In this document: positions 34,880 through 45,373 of the stretch, one piece after another | Layout: each line of letters opens with the position of its first letter | How positions within the stretch are numbered: the first letter of the stretch is position 1 | DNA from: Rachicladosporium sp. CCFEE 5018 | Taxonomy: Eukaryota; Ascomycota; Dothideomycetes; Cladosporiales; Cladosporiaceae | Length of the DNA stretch: 64,000 bases | Direction: 5' to 3' | NCBI GenBank assembly: GCA_002077045.2 | Contig: KZ111186.1 | Location: 1 to 64,000 of the forward strand | Notes under the pieces: model-generated | What the model was told of the DNA's origin: nothing | What the model saw: only the letters and a program-made list of their open reading frames with translations | Databases searched by the model: none | Translations under genes and position numbers: made by a program

Positions 34880-34900
34880 GTTCGCTCCATGACCACCCTG
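34880..34900. repeat. Right terminal inverted repeat of hAT copy 1
   Basis: Reads TTCGCTCCATGACCACCCTG at its outer end, the reverse complement of CAGGGTGGTCATGGAGCGAA, matching the copy 2 end with few differences. Confidence 0.65.
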
Positions 34901-36422
34901 CTGCATTGTGTTGTTCGTGCTGCAGCAACGGTCTGGTCCATGTATCCATGTACGAGGTCGGCCCATGGCTGGGACTGATTGAAGAAGAGGTTACCCACGA
35001 TCATCGGGTTGGATGTACCAGGCAGCTGTCGTCCTCTGGTCCTTCTCATCAATTCGCTAAACGCCTCTAAGTACGTTGAACGTGGAATGCCTCGGCGGGA
35101 AGTTGTTGAAGCTGCAACATTTACATAGCTGCCAATGTTGTCATCATCATTGCTGAATAGCTGTTCAAGATTGACCGTCTGTCTGCATGACCTGTGCAAA
35201 GTCTTGCAACAGGTCTTGTACCACAGCTCTGAGCCGCTTTTTGAAACCAGCGTCGGTGCGAGCATCACTGAAGAAATCTCGATCGTATACTCCATCACTC
35301 GCAGACCTAAGCAAGGACGTGAAAACCTCGCTTACGCAGATAGGATACAAGCGTTGCTCACTTGCTGTTCCTCGTGGGTCCCCAAGGTAACGGATTCGAT
35401 TGCGAGAATCCGCAAGGCCCGACTCGATATCTCTTATCAATGCTGGAAGCACAGATATGATCTGGTCCTTGAGAACGTTGCTGAGTCTTGGTCGCAAAGA
35501 CTCGACTCCAAGGCAAGGGAATGTAATGGCAGTGTCTGCCACACCCCATTCGAGAAGAATGCTCGCTCAGTTGCGTTGCGCTCCGCTCTAGACAAATGCT
35601 TGGTATCAAAATCTTGATTTCGTAGGATATGCCACCCAAGTCGGAATTGAACCTCTTCATTGCGCGCCTGGCCCAAATAAGCGGCCTCACTTTCGGATCC
35701 AATGTGAAGCATATCAGGTTCCGTTATTACACCGAGTGTTCGGAGGCTTCTGGCATCGACCTCTCTCGCAAATTTGGTGACAATCTGGTTGGCATAATCG
35801 TTCTTCGCTGACGCCACAGCCAATACGATAGACGAGGATTAGCGATGTAATCGCGAACCAGTGACGCTACCAAATCCACGTCCCGAGCAGATTGTTGCTT
35901 ACTCTCAGCGTGAATCAAGCCTGGAAGGTCGACGAGTGTCAGATGAGGCTGGTCTGGGCCTACAAGCTCGATCCTCAGTATGTCCCTGCTGAATGCCTTG
36001 CCGTTGCGATTGCGGCCCATTCCATCTTTGGCCATCTCTACAAGGTCATAAAGGTCCTCTAGACCGGAAATCGATGCTTTAGATCCCCGTAATTCTTCCT
36101 TCTCTTCGTCCAGCCTATCGACATCTGGTAAGATAGTATCATGAACACGACTCTTGCCATCTCTACGAAGTACCAGCTCTGTTGCAAAGCGAGTGCAAAG
36201 GTTACCTTTCGTCGGAAAAGCGCCTTCTGATATACTCTCAAGAACCGAGCTCTTTCCAGCAGACTGGTCACCGCAGACTATGAGTTGCGGAAGCGAAATG
36301 TAGCTGGCGAGTCCGTGCGACCGCAAACCATTAACCATGTCCAACAGTTCAACTTGGTCTTTGAAATGACGCGGGAGCAAGTCCATCTTGGAATTAGCGT
36401 AGATGCAAATGAGACTGTTCAA
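34901..36422 (-). pseudogene. Dynamin-like GTPase gene, broken, 3' end lost at hAT copy 1
   Basis: Reading from ATG about 36384: MDLLPRHFKDQVELLDMVNG, then the GTPase domain with P-loop CGDQSAGKSSVLE, switch I region (NLCTRFATELVLRR), DLPGL G3 motif and the IANPR helix. A missing base near 35828 shifts frame; the next frame continues VASAKNDYANQIVTKFARE and GVITEPDML, where family members have TKPD at G4, so the Lys is Glu. A second shift lies near 35505 (then GVESLRPRLSNVLKDQIIS), and a stop near 35173. The middle region follows (GIPRSTYLEAFSELMRRTRG, SQPWADLVHGYMDQTVAAAR) up to hAT copy 1. Fungal proteins of this type are large GTPases distinct from Vps1. Several lesions show it is not functional. 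It follows the SesA-like pseudogene closely on the same strand. Confidence 0.75.
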
Positions 36423-36424
36423 GG

Positions 36425-37250
36425 TTAGTGGAAGACACCCGCGTGACAGGCCGGCTTTTTGCGTACCGACGGCGGCGTTGTTATTGATAAAATGCCCGCT
36501 ACCGCTGTTGATGTTGTTTGTTTGCGCGCCTCCATTACTATTGAAGGTACTGCCAGCACCCCTCCTCTTCGGGCAGAGATGACTGCGCCGATCTCATCTA
36601 TTTGATGATCTCTTCTAGCGCGTGCATTTACTCGGGCCGAGCAGACTTGACTAAATGATGATTGACCACTCGCTGAATGTCCTCCATGATACACACCGTG
36701 AGCTCTTCCACCTAGTTCCCTTTGCCGAGTCTTCTGGCGATCTTGACATAACGCCGCTGCCAGGTATCCGCTTCTCAAGGCAACACTTTCTCGAAGATGC
36801 TCTTAGCCTTCCAGCCGTCTCATAGCATCTCGTCAGGATATTTTCGAGGCCGTCGCACACATCCGCGGGCAAGGAGTCCTGAACTGGTTGCAAGTCGCGT
36901 TCATATGTATTAAGGGTGTCAAGAAGTATCGGGAGGCGGCTTCTCACAGTCTTGAAGGTCTCGGACAGCTTCAAGTCTTTGTTTGCATACTGTCGTAGAT
37001 CTTGATCGAGGAATCGAAGATGGCGATAACAGCGAAGATCGCACCAATTCACTTCCAAACCAGACATTTCGCTGCAGGCATGAAAGACTTCAACCAGTGC
37101 ACGTTTGGTTCTTTCCGAGTGTTCGTAATCCCGCTCGGTACGAAGTTGGATGTTGACTAGAAGTCTTGCCATAACAAGCACAAGACACTGTGGTAAGGCT
37201 GAAACCAGCTCAACAGCTGCAGGTGGCAGCTGAGCGATGCGGTTCTAGAC
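36425..37250 (-). pseudogene. SesA-like NLR N-terminal domain with Gly/Asn-rich amyloid-like tail, broken
   Basis: The frame open from about 37240 reads IAQLPPAAVELVSALPQCLV, RTERDYEHSERTKRALVEVF, LEVNWCDLRCYRHLRFLDQD, ETFKTVRSRLPILLDTLNTY and DGLENILTRCYETAGRLRA. The helix with F..V..RLP.L.DTL is the signature of SesA-like N-terminal domains of fungal STAND proteins. After a frame shift near 36720 the sequence goes on as VEELTVCIMEDIQRVVNHH and MHALEEIIK with stops where Gln would fit (TAA near 36630, TAG near 36601), then turns into a Gly/Ser/Asn-rich stretch: GAGSTFNSNGGAQTNNIN, GSGHFINNNAAVGTQ. Such stretches follow these domains in some fungal proteins and resemble amyloid-signalling motifs. 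The 5' start is not clear. Confidence 0.6.
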
Positions 37251-37471
37251 TGCGGTATTGGGGGGCTTGAGACTGCTTGTGCTACTATCCGAGGTGTTGA
37301 AGTGAAATTACCTCTCTCCGAGAGATTGTCGATTACCATATAATGTTGTGACTTTCTTATGCTTTACCATATAATGCCAAGCCGCATATCATTTTGTAGC
37401 TCTTAACCTTGCAATCACTCTCCCCTCTGTTATGTGTCGATAAGAGGTCGTCGTCGTTGTCGTCGTTGCCA
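37251..37471. other. Left flank of Pogo-like element
   Basis: AT-richer 220 bp with a repeated ACCATATAATG motif (near 37335 and 37366). It may include the 5' end of the Pogo-like element; terminal repeats could not be fixed. Confidence 0.3.
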
Positions 37472-39296
37472 ATGGCGCGCTCTAAAGTCCGTGGCAAAGC
37501 CGGCACGCGTAGCTACACGCTCAAGCAGCAGTAACACCGCGAAAAAGTGACTGCATACCAGCATCAGGAGGCCAAGATTGAACGCGTTGTTGCAGCCATG
37601 AAGGTGGCAGAGGGTCCTGTTGTCGTTACTAAATGGGCCAAAGAGCACGATATATCGTACCAGGTGCTCAACAATCGATTTCGTGGCAAATCTGGACCTC
37701 TACATGCTCGTAAACCACCTCATCTACGACTCACCACGGCGCAGGAGCTAGCCCTTGTCCAGTACGCAGAGCAACGCGATGCCATTGTCCTTGGGCTTCC
37801 CCTGAAGGTGCTCTCTACTATGGCAAATCAGATGCTTTGGGATGCGCTACCTCAGATACAGCAGATCGACGGATCGTTTGTAGGAGCAGCTGATTGATGG
37901 ACTAGGTCCTTCATGGCACGCCACAAACTTAAGAAGGTGAAGCAGAAGTCTATTGAGCTCGCTCGTAAAGAGCCACACGATCCAGAGCGAATTGCTACAT
38001 GGTATCAGCGGTATCATGAGTTGCTCCTGAAGTACAATATCTAGCCAGAGAACCTTTACAACTTTCGATGAAACTGGCTTCCGCATTGGCGTTAGAGGGA
38101 GTGAATGGATTGTAACGAGGGATAGCAAGCGTAGAGCCTGGCTACCTGCTGATACTGGTAGGAAGCACCTCACGAGCGTAGCGGCCGTGAGTGCAGCAGG
38201 CAGAAGGATTGATGCAATGCTAATTGTCCCGGAGTGAATCATCAAGAGCACTGGTTTCGTCACCTCAAGGACAACGTGCTCGTAGCTACGAGTCCTTCTG
38301 GCTACATGAATGACGAGCTCTGCCTCGAATGGATCAAGCACTTTGAGATGCGTACACGCCCTCAAGATGCACTATAATGGCGACTCCTGGTATGCCATAA
38401 CTACTGCAGTCATACCTTCAAGGAGTTCCTACAGTTTGCACACGATAATCGTATCTGCTACTTTGCAACACCACCGCATACTAGTCACTTCCTACAGCCC
38501 TAGACGTCGTAGTCTTTCAGCCCTTCAAGCATTACTATAGACAGGCAGTGCACGAAGCTACACGCCATGGCGTAGAGCACTTCGGAGTGACTGACTTCAT
38601 AGTAGTGCTACACGACGTGCAGAGCGCTGCAATCACGCCAACCACTGTGCTCTCAGGCTTTAGAAAGACTGGGCTCTGGCCATACCGGCCACAGAGAGCG
38701 ATGCAATTCCTCCGAGATGAATACGGCATCGTCGACTACGCTACGAAGATACGTGAGGAGGATGAGCTATACAGCCGTATAGAGCAGAGCGCAGAGAGCA
38801 TAGTATAGCGTATCGAACGACCTATCACTCTACCACTACGCCCTGCTATACTGGATCCGGCTCTCTTTACACCGGCAATGAAGATACGTACACTCAAGCG
38901 ACAGCGAGATGCAGTGCACGAGCACCTTGAGCCATAAGGTCCATCATCCCTAATGGAAAAGCTACTAGATGCCTTCACAACTGCGAGCGCTATGCAGGCT
39001 GCTAAAGCAGCACAAGCAATGCGTGATCTTGCCATGACAGAGGCAGCTATGAAGGCACGAAACAGGAGCGCAGCCACACGCAATTGACCACTTTAGGCTG
39101 GCGGAGTACTCTACGCTCATGGAGCACGCACCATGGTGAATGAACATCGTAGAAGGTGAAGTCCTCCGTGCACAGAGGATTGCAGCAAGAGAGCTTGAAG
39201 CACAAGAACAGGGGTGATATCGACACACGGCTGCATGCCGTAGAGCAATTGGTATAGAGCTCCGTGGCCGTGGTAAGGTGAAGGCACAGCCACTAT
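37472..39296 (+). mobile_element. Pogo/Fot1-type DNA transposon relic, nearly full-length transposase
   Basis: Begins MARSKVRGKAGTRSYTLKQQ, then a TAA where Gln would fit, and the helix-turn-helix region: AAMKVAEGPVVVTKWAKEHD, ISYQVLNNRFRGKSG, TTAQELALVQYAEQRD. A shift near 37890 leads to FMARHKLKKVKQKSIELARK (CENP-B-like second HTH), and the DDE core DETGFRIGVRGSEWIVTRDS, PADTGRKHLTSVAAVSAAG. Later parts are in shifting frames: TTVLSGFRKTGLWPYRPQR at 38640-38700, the charged C-terminal helix AMQAAKAAQAMRDLAMTEA at about 38995-39050, and a final basic RGRGKVKAQPL near 39296. Many TAG/TAA codons stand at Gln positions (for example YNI*PENLYNF at 38042). Clearly dead. Terminal inverted repeats not identified. 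Confidence 0.75.
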
Positions 39297-39349
39297 AGTC
39301 ATGCCCTCCGAGCTGCAGGCCACCACTCCAGCTCCTATTCAGGCGCTCC

Positions 39350-39835
39350 ATGACCCAGATCCTTACTATCTACGGCTTCGTCAACGAGGCTGGCATTGCT
39401 ATACTTCGCTATAAAGCACCAAGTACTATGAGAACTATATCACCACGAGAAGTCACGACTAAGTCTGCTTTTCTAGAGCTCTCAAGCGACGATGTTAGCC
39501 AGCCCCTTGGCCTCTGCTATAGCACACGCTCTCGAGGATCATGGCAGGTGACCTTGAAGGCCTCAAACGATGAGGATAGATACAGCACTAAGCAATTGGT
39601 CAAGATGAGGGCACAGGAGGATCTGAGGCTTTCACCAAATGAGACTACAGCTGGCATGGCAGCACGCACCTTCACACCAACCACCTGCATAATCACCACA
39701 AAACCACTGCCAAAACCTACTACAAAACCCTCACCAGGCAGCTCACAACCACCGTGTGTAGAAGCCTCACAATCGTGCATTAATCCGGCTCTGATGGAGC
39801 TAGAAAGCCAGGAGTCACTCTGGGAGTGCTCCTAG
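39350..39835 (+). other. Open frame next to Pogo-like element, doubtful
   Basis: A 161-codon frame reads NEAGIAILRYKAPSTMRTIS and a Thr/Pro-rich part (TTKPLPKPTTKPSPGSSQPP). No domain recognised. Its position just beyond the transposase end suggests it is transposon 3' sequence or adjoining decayed DNA rather than a gene. Confidence 0.2.
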
Positions 39836-40881
39836 GCCATAACTCCATGACTACTTACCCGAAACACCTCAAATTGAATCTGTGGCATCCTATATGCATA
39901 TGATACAAGCTCCAGATGTAGCTAGTCAATCCATCATGTACTCCATGTATTGTGACAACATGAAGTTGATGCTGAATGTGGTGCAATTCAAGGCTTGGCA
40001 TTACGTGGTATTCCATCAACTCTGCCTCATCTCCATCTCCGATCGCGCACAAATGCACGTTTGAGTACTCGACAGACGCGGAGTCTCCGATCAGATTGAG
40101 TGTGAGTCCGTACAGCCCTTTGTGTTCTACCATGATAATTACCATATGCTGCATTTGGGTGCTGAAAACGTGTGCGAGCAGGACCAAAGAATTCCACCCC
40201 GGATGGCGGACTAAAGGTCTTGTTATGCGCCTGTGGAGGTTGGTCGTTCATGAATCTGCTTCCATCGGCTTCCATCAGCGCCGAAAATAGATGGGTGGGC
40301 GTTCTCCGCACAAACGAGCCGAGTATTCTACTCACCATCCGCCCCCACCCCCATGATTGTCTCTGCGCTCCGTGGGAGTACTGTAGGTGGTCCTTTGCAG
40401 TTGACGACATTTAGGTGTTACACGAAATGCTGACACGCACGTCACACATGCACATGTGTGCATTGCATGACAGCTGCAAACAAAATGCAACAGAACACGC
40501 ACCTCGGCTCATAGAGGAACCTTCCATGTCAAACTGGAGGAATCGACGCGTATTGGTACGATGGAACGCCTGACTGAAAAGACGTTCAGTAACCTATCTT
40601 ACTCATGAGCTGTTCCTGGATCGTACAGGCACTCTGTACCACTGTCGCACAAACGCCCTGTGCAATGTGGCATGGAGATTACAGACGCCTCGCGGCACGT
40701 CGTGCTTGCGCCGTGTACTACTCACGCGTCGTGCGATACATAACGTATAGTAGACGAGCCGCGATGTGGACTTACAACAGCCTCTGTCGACCGCCATTCA
40801 CAAATCAATGCATTACGTAGAGAGCTGTGCTGTCATCTATTCAGAAGATTGGGGCTTGGTGCGTATACCCAGATGTGATCA
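39836..40881. other. Unassigned 1-kb region
   Basis: Mixed composition, TG/CA-rich (ATGCACATGTGTGCATTGCATG near 40448), no coding frame with motifs and no recognised repeat. Confidence 0.3.
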
Positions 40882-41918
40882 TTGGGTAGTATGCTAATTG
40901 ATATAGACGCAATGGATGCCCTAGCTCTTGCTAGAGACCATTCATTAGGCGACATCGCCAATCACGAGCAAGACCCACGACTTGACGTCTATCCTACAGT
41001 GCTTCTGAATGCTATCGGCCCGCATCAAATTGGCATCGGTAGACTCTTGGAATCTGCCCAATGCTCCGGCCACAGTACCAGCCAGACGGGTAGTTCCATC
41101 AGGGTTCATCAGGGCTTGGAAAGAATACTTGGACCACCATCTACAAGCACGAGACAAACTTTTGCTGCACAGCGCCTGGTTTGCTTCCACTGTCCCAGAT
41201 GTCGCTTTGGACTGGGCCGGATCGGAGATCTCGTTCGACACCTGAGAGAAAAGTGCGAGATGAGCCAAGTGTGGATTTGTCCCCACTGTATCTCGCAATC
41301 ATTCGGCGTCGCCACCAGTACGAACGGCACCATCGCACGAAGCACCGCTACTGCGTAGATAACTGGCGTGCGTGCGCAAATGAAGCGACAACTTTGTCTC
41401 GCTTCCGAAACGCATTGGGCTGCGGCTTTTGCGCTGCCTGCTTCGTGCACGATACGGAGAGATATATCGACCACATCGCAACCCATTACAGGACCGACAG
41501 GAAGACTATAGGAGATTGGAAGCTTTCGACCCAGCTTATCAGTCTTTTAATGCAGCCCTATGTCATGACGGAATGGTCGTATTTCTGCTCGGTACGATTT
41601 GGCGTTGAATCAAGTAAGTGGCCTATCATGGCTTGGCCTGACAGTGTTGCACTCAGCTCAATACAAGTACTCGAAATAAGTGTGCCAGACGCAGAGCTGC
41701 CTTCATTGTTGAACGGCTTGCTGGATTCTAAGCTACAGGTGGAGGCTGAACCAGTATCTAGAGATAATGAAGGAACATTCTCCATTCATCGAGGCTTAGC
41801 GCGTCGCTCGAACCTGCTGTCGTTCGTCTTGCCGGCTGATGTAATAGCCACGAAGTTGACGTCATCGCCTTTTGCGTCCAGCGCCTATCACCCATGCATG
41901 GTCCTCCTGAGAATCTAG
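40882..41918 (+). pseudogene. C2H2 zinc-finger protein gene, frameshifted
   Basis: The first frame reads MGSMLIDIDAMDALALARDH and a Ser/Thr-rich linker to FHCPRCRFGLGRIGDLVRHL (finger-like, CPRC..H), then WICPHCISQSFG. At about 41303 the frame shifts by one base inside the finger; the other frame supplies the rest, RRRHQYERHHRTKHR, so a complete C2H2 unit would straddle the shift. It continues with NALGCGFCAACFVHDTERYI and DHIATHYRTDRKTIGDWKLS, LISLLMQPYVMTEW. This order (fingers, GCGFC, DH..HF, DWK.S, LL..P) is typical of a class of ascomycete C2H2 proteins. The tail to 41918 is unremarkable. The single shift makes the gene non-functional unless it is a sequence error. Confidence 0.6.
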
Positions 41919-42079
41919 GCCCGTATCTGTTAGCCTTTTATCTGTGTACAAGTGTTATCCCTCGCTTTGAACAGAGTCGCACGGTGGCTAAGACCATATG
42001 CCTAGCTTCTGGACTGTTGAACATCTGCTTTCCAGTCTAAGTTTACACTTCACAAAGTGGTAAACATTTTCGATCTTCC

Positions 42080-42760
42080 TGGCCATGTATACGTGACCTT
42101 GTGAAGGAGCTGAGCGCCCTGAGCGAGGTCCTGAGCTCACTCATCGATAGTGTCGGTGCCATTGCTGACGAAGACTTTTCTGCGTTCATGCTCACCCTGC
42201 GACGATGCGGCAACCTTTGCAAGGATTCCAAGACCTACTCTAAATGTTCCTCACCGCCAAGCAGTAGCCGCACCGTTTTCCACGATCGGGCCAGGCTGAG
42301 ATCTATCGGCGAGAGTGTGGATGGGCCCAGATGACTACTGGCTGGGCACAAATTAACTAACAGCATTGCGCGTACAAACATAAATCTATAAGTCTGTCAT
42401 AATCCACTATGGAAAGGTCGTGCAAAGCTGACTGATGTGCGAATCGTCCTACTCGAATAACGGCAGAAACCGCAGGAAACTTCGAGGTGTACGATGAAAT
42501 GCTCATCAATGCTAGAATAGATCGCGAAGATTGCCTTGAGAGCATACACGAAAAGCTTGACCTCATCCTAGGACACATGTCACGGTATCAAAGTCGGTTA
42601 TCCGCGAAGTGCAATCGATTACAGAGGGGCGCTAGGTGCGAAGCAATGTCTACAAATCTCCGTGCATTTGGCCACCACATTTCAGCTTATCGCCAACCAG
42701 AGCTCTCCTATACACAACTCGACTGAAGAACGACTTAGGTTACAATGATGTGTGCCCCAC
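42080..42760 (+). pseudogene. Degenerate N-terminal domain of fungal STAND protein (PigL_N-like)
   Basis: Pieces in different frames resemble one domain in order: LVKELSALSEVLSSLIDSVG with DEDFSAFMLTLRRCGNLCK (42101-42230), SSRTVFHDRARLRSIGES (42270-42320), a stretch with stops, then EVYDEMLINARIDREDCLES and IHEKLDLILGHMSRYQ (42487-42585), and in another frame AKQCLQISVHLATTFQLIA (about 42640-42700). This order matches the helical N-terminal region found on fungal STAND/ankyrin proteins. Multiple stops and shifts show decay. It directly follows the C2H2 pseudogene. Family placement is by eye. Confidence 0.45.
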
Positions 42761-44578
42761 GAGACGTTGTTACGGGCTCTGCTGAATTCGTGGTCAACCT
42801 TTTTGGTATTACGAAGGGCGGCAGCGTTGAACGACAGATGCTTATTCATTCGTAGCGCAACGGCGAGTAATGTCAGAGTCAACTTGTCTTTGCCACGTAG
42901 CCCTGCTCTTCATCATGTAAGTGACACGACCGTGCAGACGCTGTGGAGACTCACTTACTCGATAGCCAATATGATCAGTGCCTGCAGATTGGTTGAGGAT
43001 ACTTTGCCCTCTTCCAGCAGCCACATACGCATCGCCTCGTCACAATCATGCTCTCCTCTCGACGAAGTCATCCACATGTGAGAAAGCACTTGGATGTTCT
43101 GAGTTGAACTGTGTAACCACGAGTCAATTGACATCCGCTCGCGTGCAAGGCGATGATACTGACACAGGCCGTTGCGCAAATCGCGTGAAGCAAGAATGGC
43201 GAGCAATGCCTTGCCAGACTGTTGCCAGACTGCATGCTGGCGACGAACAGATCCTCATCAATGTAACTCCAATATGCGCTGGTGGTACTCAGGAAGATGA
43301 ACATCAGATGAGATGTGAAGTTGTCATCTACGGTTGGGGCACACAATTAGCACCTCACGCAACACCTCTCGGTGTTTTGTAGTATGTCGTCCACGTATAC
43401 GGAAACCGGTGATGAGTGGCGATACATGGCTGCTATGTGCCTAGCGCGGATTTTCTGCAAACCCCTGGCTGCCTGAAGTGGGCAACCTTGAGATATCCTT
43501 ATGCTTAGTCGCCACCGGGCTCAGTATGATATTTCACTCGTCTTATCTGGATCGTGATCAACTTGCCCCGTGGGGGATTCCGTATATCTTTCCCTGCCTA
43601 CCTTCTTGCAACATGCTATTAGCCCATTGTGGTCCCGCTAGCAGGCTCGACCGCGCAGACTTTGTCGCTCCCCCTACTCCGCAAACGATGCTCCTAAATT
43701 TTATCACGTCTCTGATCGACGGATGCAAACACAACCGAGACCACTGGACGGAAGTCGTATCGAGAAGCAGAGTTCAAAATTCACATGAGCATGTACCAAG
43801 CGGATTGCGGAGCTGTTAGGAACCGTCCCATCTCTTGACGACTGTGGACGAGAGACTTGCTATTTAGAGTTCGGAAGCTCATCTTACGTGTCTTGGAGAA
43901 AAATTCTCGAAGGCTTGAGGGTAGCTGCTGGAAGCACAACTCTCACCCAGTGGATAAGTATTGGTGGGTTTCCGCGACCGCTGCCCTTCAGTCTTCAGGT
44001 TCGAGGACGTGACGGAGCGTTCACGCCCTGTATGGCACCACAATGCCGCGGAAGAACCGGTTCCGTTAGATCAGAGGAGCGTGAGGTGCATAGGCAACAG
44101 TGACTACCTGCTGAAGAGCACAGAGAGATAAAATCGCGAACCCTATCGACAGTCTATGCATAAGCGCAACAAGCCGTGTTCGTAGGGCTCTGAGAAACTG
44201 GGCCATCTGATACTGCCCGTAAAACTCGTCATTCCTATCTAAGGCAGTCTGCGACGTTCACTCAACTGTGGAAATGAGTTGCGACCTTTACTGCCGCTAT
44301 CTGTTGCATGTCGCACTTTCTGCCATGCGGATTGTTGTGGCACTTCGGAGGCGGCGAGTGCTCCCACCTTAATCAACCCAGAAAGCATAAAAGTCGAAGG
44401 CTCTGAGCATGTCCTCGTTACAGTGGGTCACAATCTCGACTTTTCCAAATACTAAGTATCGCAATATACGGTAGATATACATGGACACATACATTAGACG
44501 GAAGTCTGTACTTGCACACTCCCCTCCTGTATATCCTTGCGATGGCCTGCGCGGGCAGGGAGCCTTCTTTCTTCAACT
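42761..44578. other. Unassigned 1.8-kb region
   Basis: Only short overlapping frames on both strands, none with motifs or splice logic. No repeat recognised. Confidence 0.3.
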
Positions 44579-45373
44579 TCATCGAAGTCCGTTGAGACAA
44601 ACCGTCTTCATATGTTTCGGAAGAGTTGGAGCCAACTGGAACGCCAGCAACCCATTCAAGGTGCAGACAGTGAGCGCAAGTATGAGTCTGCACCCGAGAC
44701 GTATTGCCTCCTCATCTTGAGGTCGAAAGCCTTCAGCTTCTGCAGTCATCAATACCTCACCATGCATTACCTGCCTCAGATTATTCTTGAGCTGCTTGTA
44801 ACCTGGCTCGTCTCGGCGGTTGATACGAAGCCTTTTCTTTGCGACAACGCCATCTATGACTTTTACCACCGCCGTTTCTACTGGCTGCGCACGTGGAGGA
44901 CCGGGGATGCTGCTTGCCGCAAAATCGTCTAGCATTCGAAAAAACTGCCCAACGTCATGGCAGTTAGCCAGTCCACTCGGTTTCAAAGTGTAGGGCTCGT
45001 GGCGGCTTGGTCCAAGTCTCTTGTATACCGCGAGTGCGGGTATTCCCCATGTGGCTCTTTCAGTACCTGTTCCGACATCGTCGTGCAGATCCCGATCATC
45101 GATGATCGCATCGTCCGATTGGAATGCAATCGAACGGCGCCTCTGTGATTGCAGCCGCGGCGCCCTGCTCTCCTGGAGAACGGAAGCCGATCCCTTGGGC
45201 CCCTCACGTTTTCTTCCTTCATACTGTCCCAGTCGTTGCACGTTCCCATCCTGTTGTTGGGCATTTGACTTGCGTGAAGCGGAACCGAACCGGACGCAGT
45301 TGGTGCGAGAACGCAAATCGTAAGGTGTCTGTTGCTGTGTTTCGTCCATGCCTTCAGTGATGGGCACTGGCAT
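44579..45373 (-). CDS. Hypothetical protein, 264 aa, intact frame
   Basis: ATG at 45373 starts MPVPITEGMDETQQQTPYDL. The first 90 residues are polar and basic (GRKREGPKGSASVLQESRAP, QSQRRRSIAFQSDD), probably disordered. A middle segment looks folded (ATWGIPALAVYKRLGPSRHE, ANCHDVGQFFRMLDDFAASS, VETAVVKVIDGVVAKKRLRI), followed by a charged helix and a hydrophobic end. No family recognised. In a neighbourhood full of broken genes this long uninterrupted ATG-initiated frame stands out, so it may be a young or lineage-specific gene; chance or a partly decayed gene is also possible. The complementary strand has only short frames. The last 25 residues could be an unspliced extension. Confidence 0.45.
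   Translation of the reverse strand: MPVPITEGMDETQQQTPYDLRSRTNCVRFGSASRKSNAQQQDGNVQRLGQYEGRKREGPKGSASVLQESRAPRLQSQRRRSIAFQSDDAIIDDRDLHDDVGTGTERATWGIPALAVYKRLGPSRHEPYTLKPSGLANCHDVGQFFRMLDDFAASSIPGPPRAQPVETAVVKVIDGVVAKKRLRINRRDEPGYKQLKNNLRQVMHGEVLMTAEAEGFRPQDEEAIRLGCRLILALTVCTLNGLLAFQLAPTLPKHMKTVCLNGLR

Larger units (their letters stand above)
32185..34900 (+). mobile_element. hAT-family DNA transposon, copy 1 (degenerate)
   Basis: Bounded by inverted ends (32185-32205 and 34880-34900) related to those of copy 2. The transposase relic runs from ATG 32512 (MATDTAYMLTGESDNLTTLQ), with a partial BED zinc-finger region (LWLCKACYN) cut short at TGA 32851, then the core: HTTVRNWLLHAFRKSELAV, ITLSFDAWKSDNEVDYLGG, FFMADNASNNDTAVQLLSE, CTAHSINLVAKAM and the C-terminal hAT dimerisation motif (near 34545-34690, seen as ERVFSFVGNVINEERW in a shifted frame). 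In-frame TAA at 33930 and 34182 replace CAA and CAG of copy 2, and a frameshift lies near 34490. Not autonomous. It has inserted next to the 3' part of the dynamin-like pseudogene. Confidence 0.85.
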
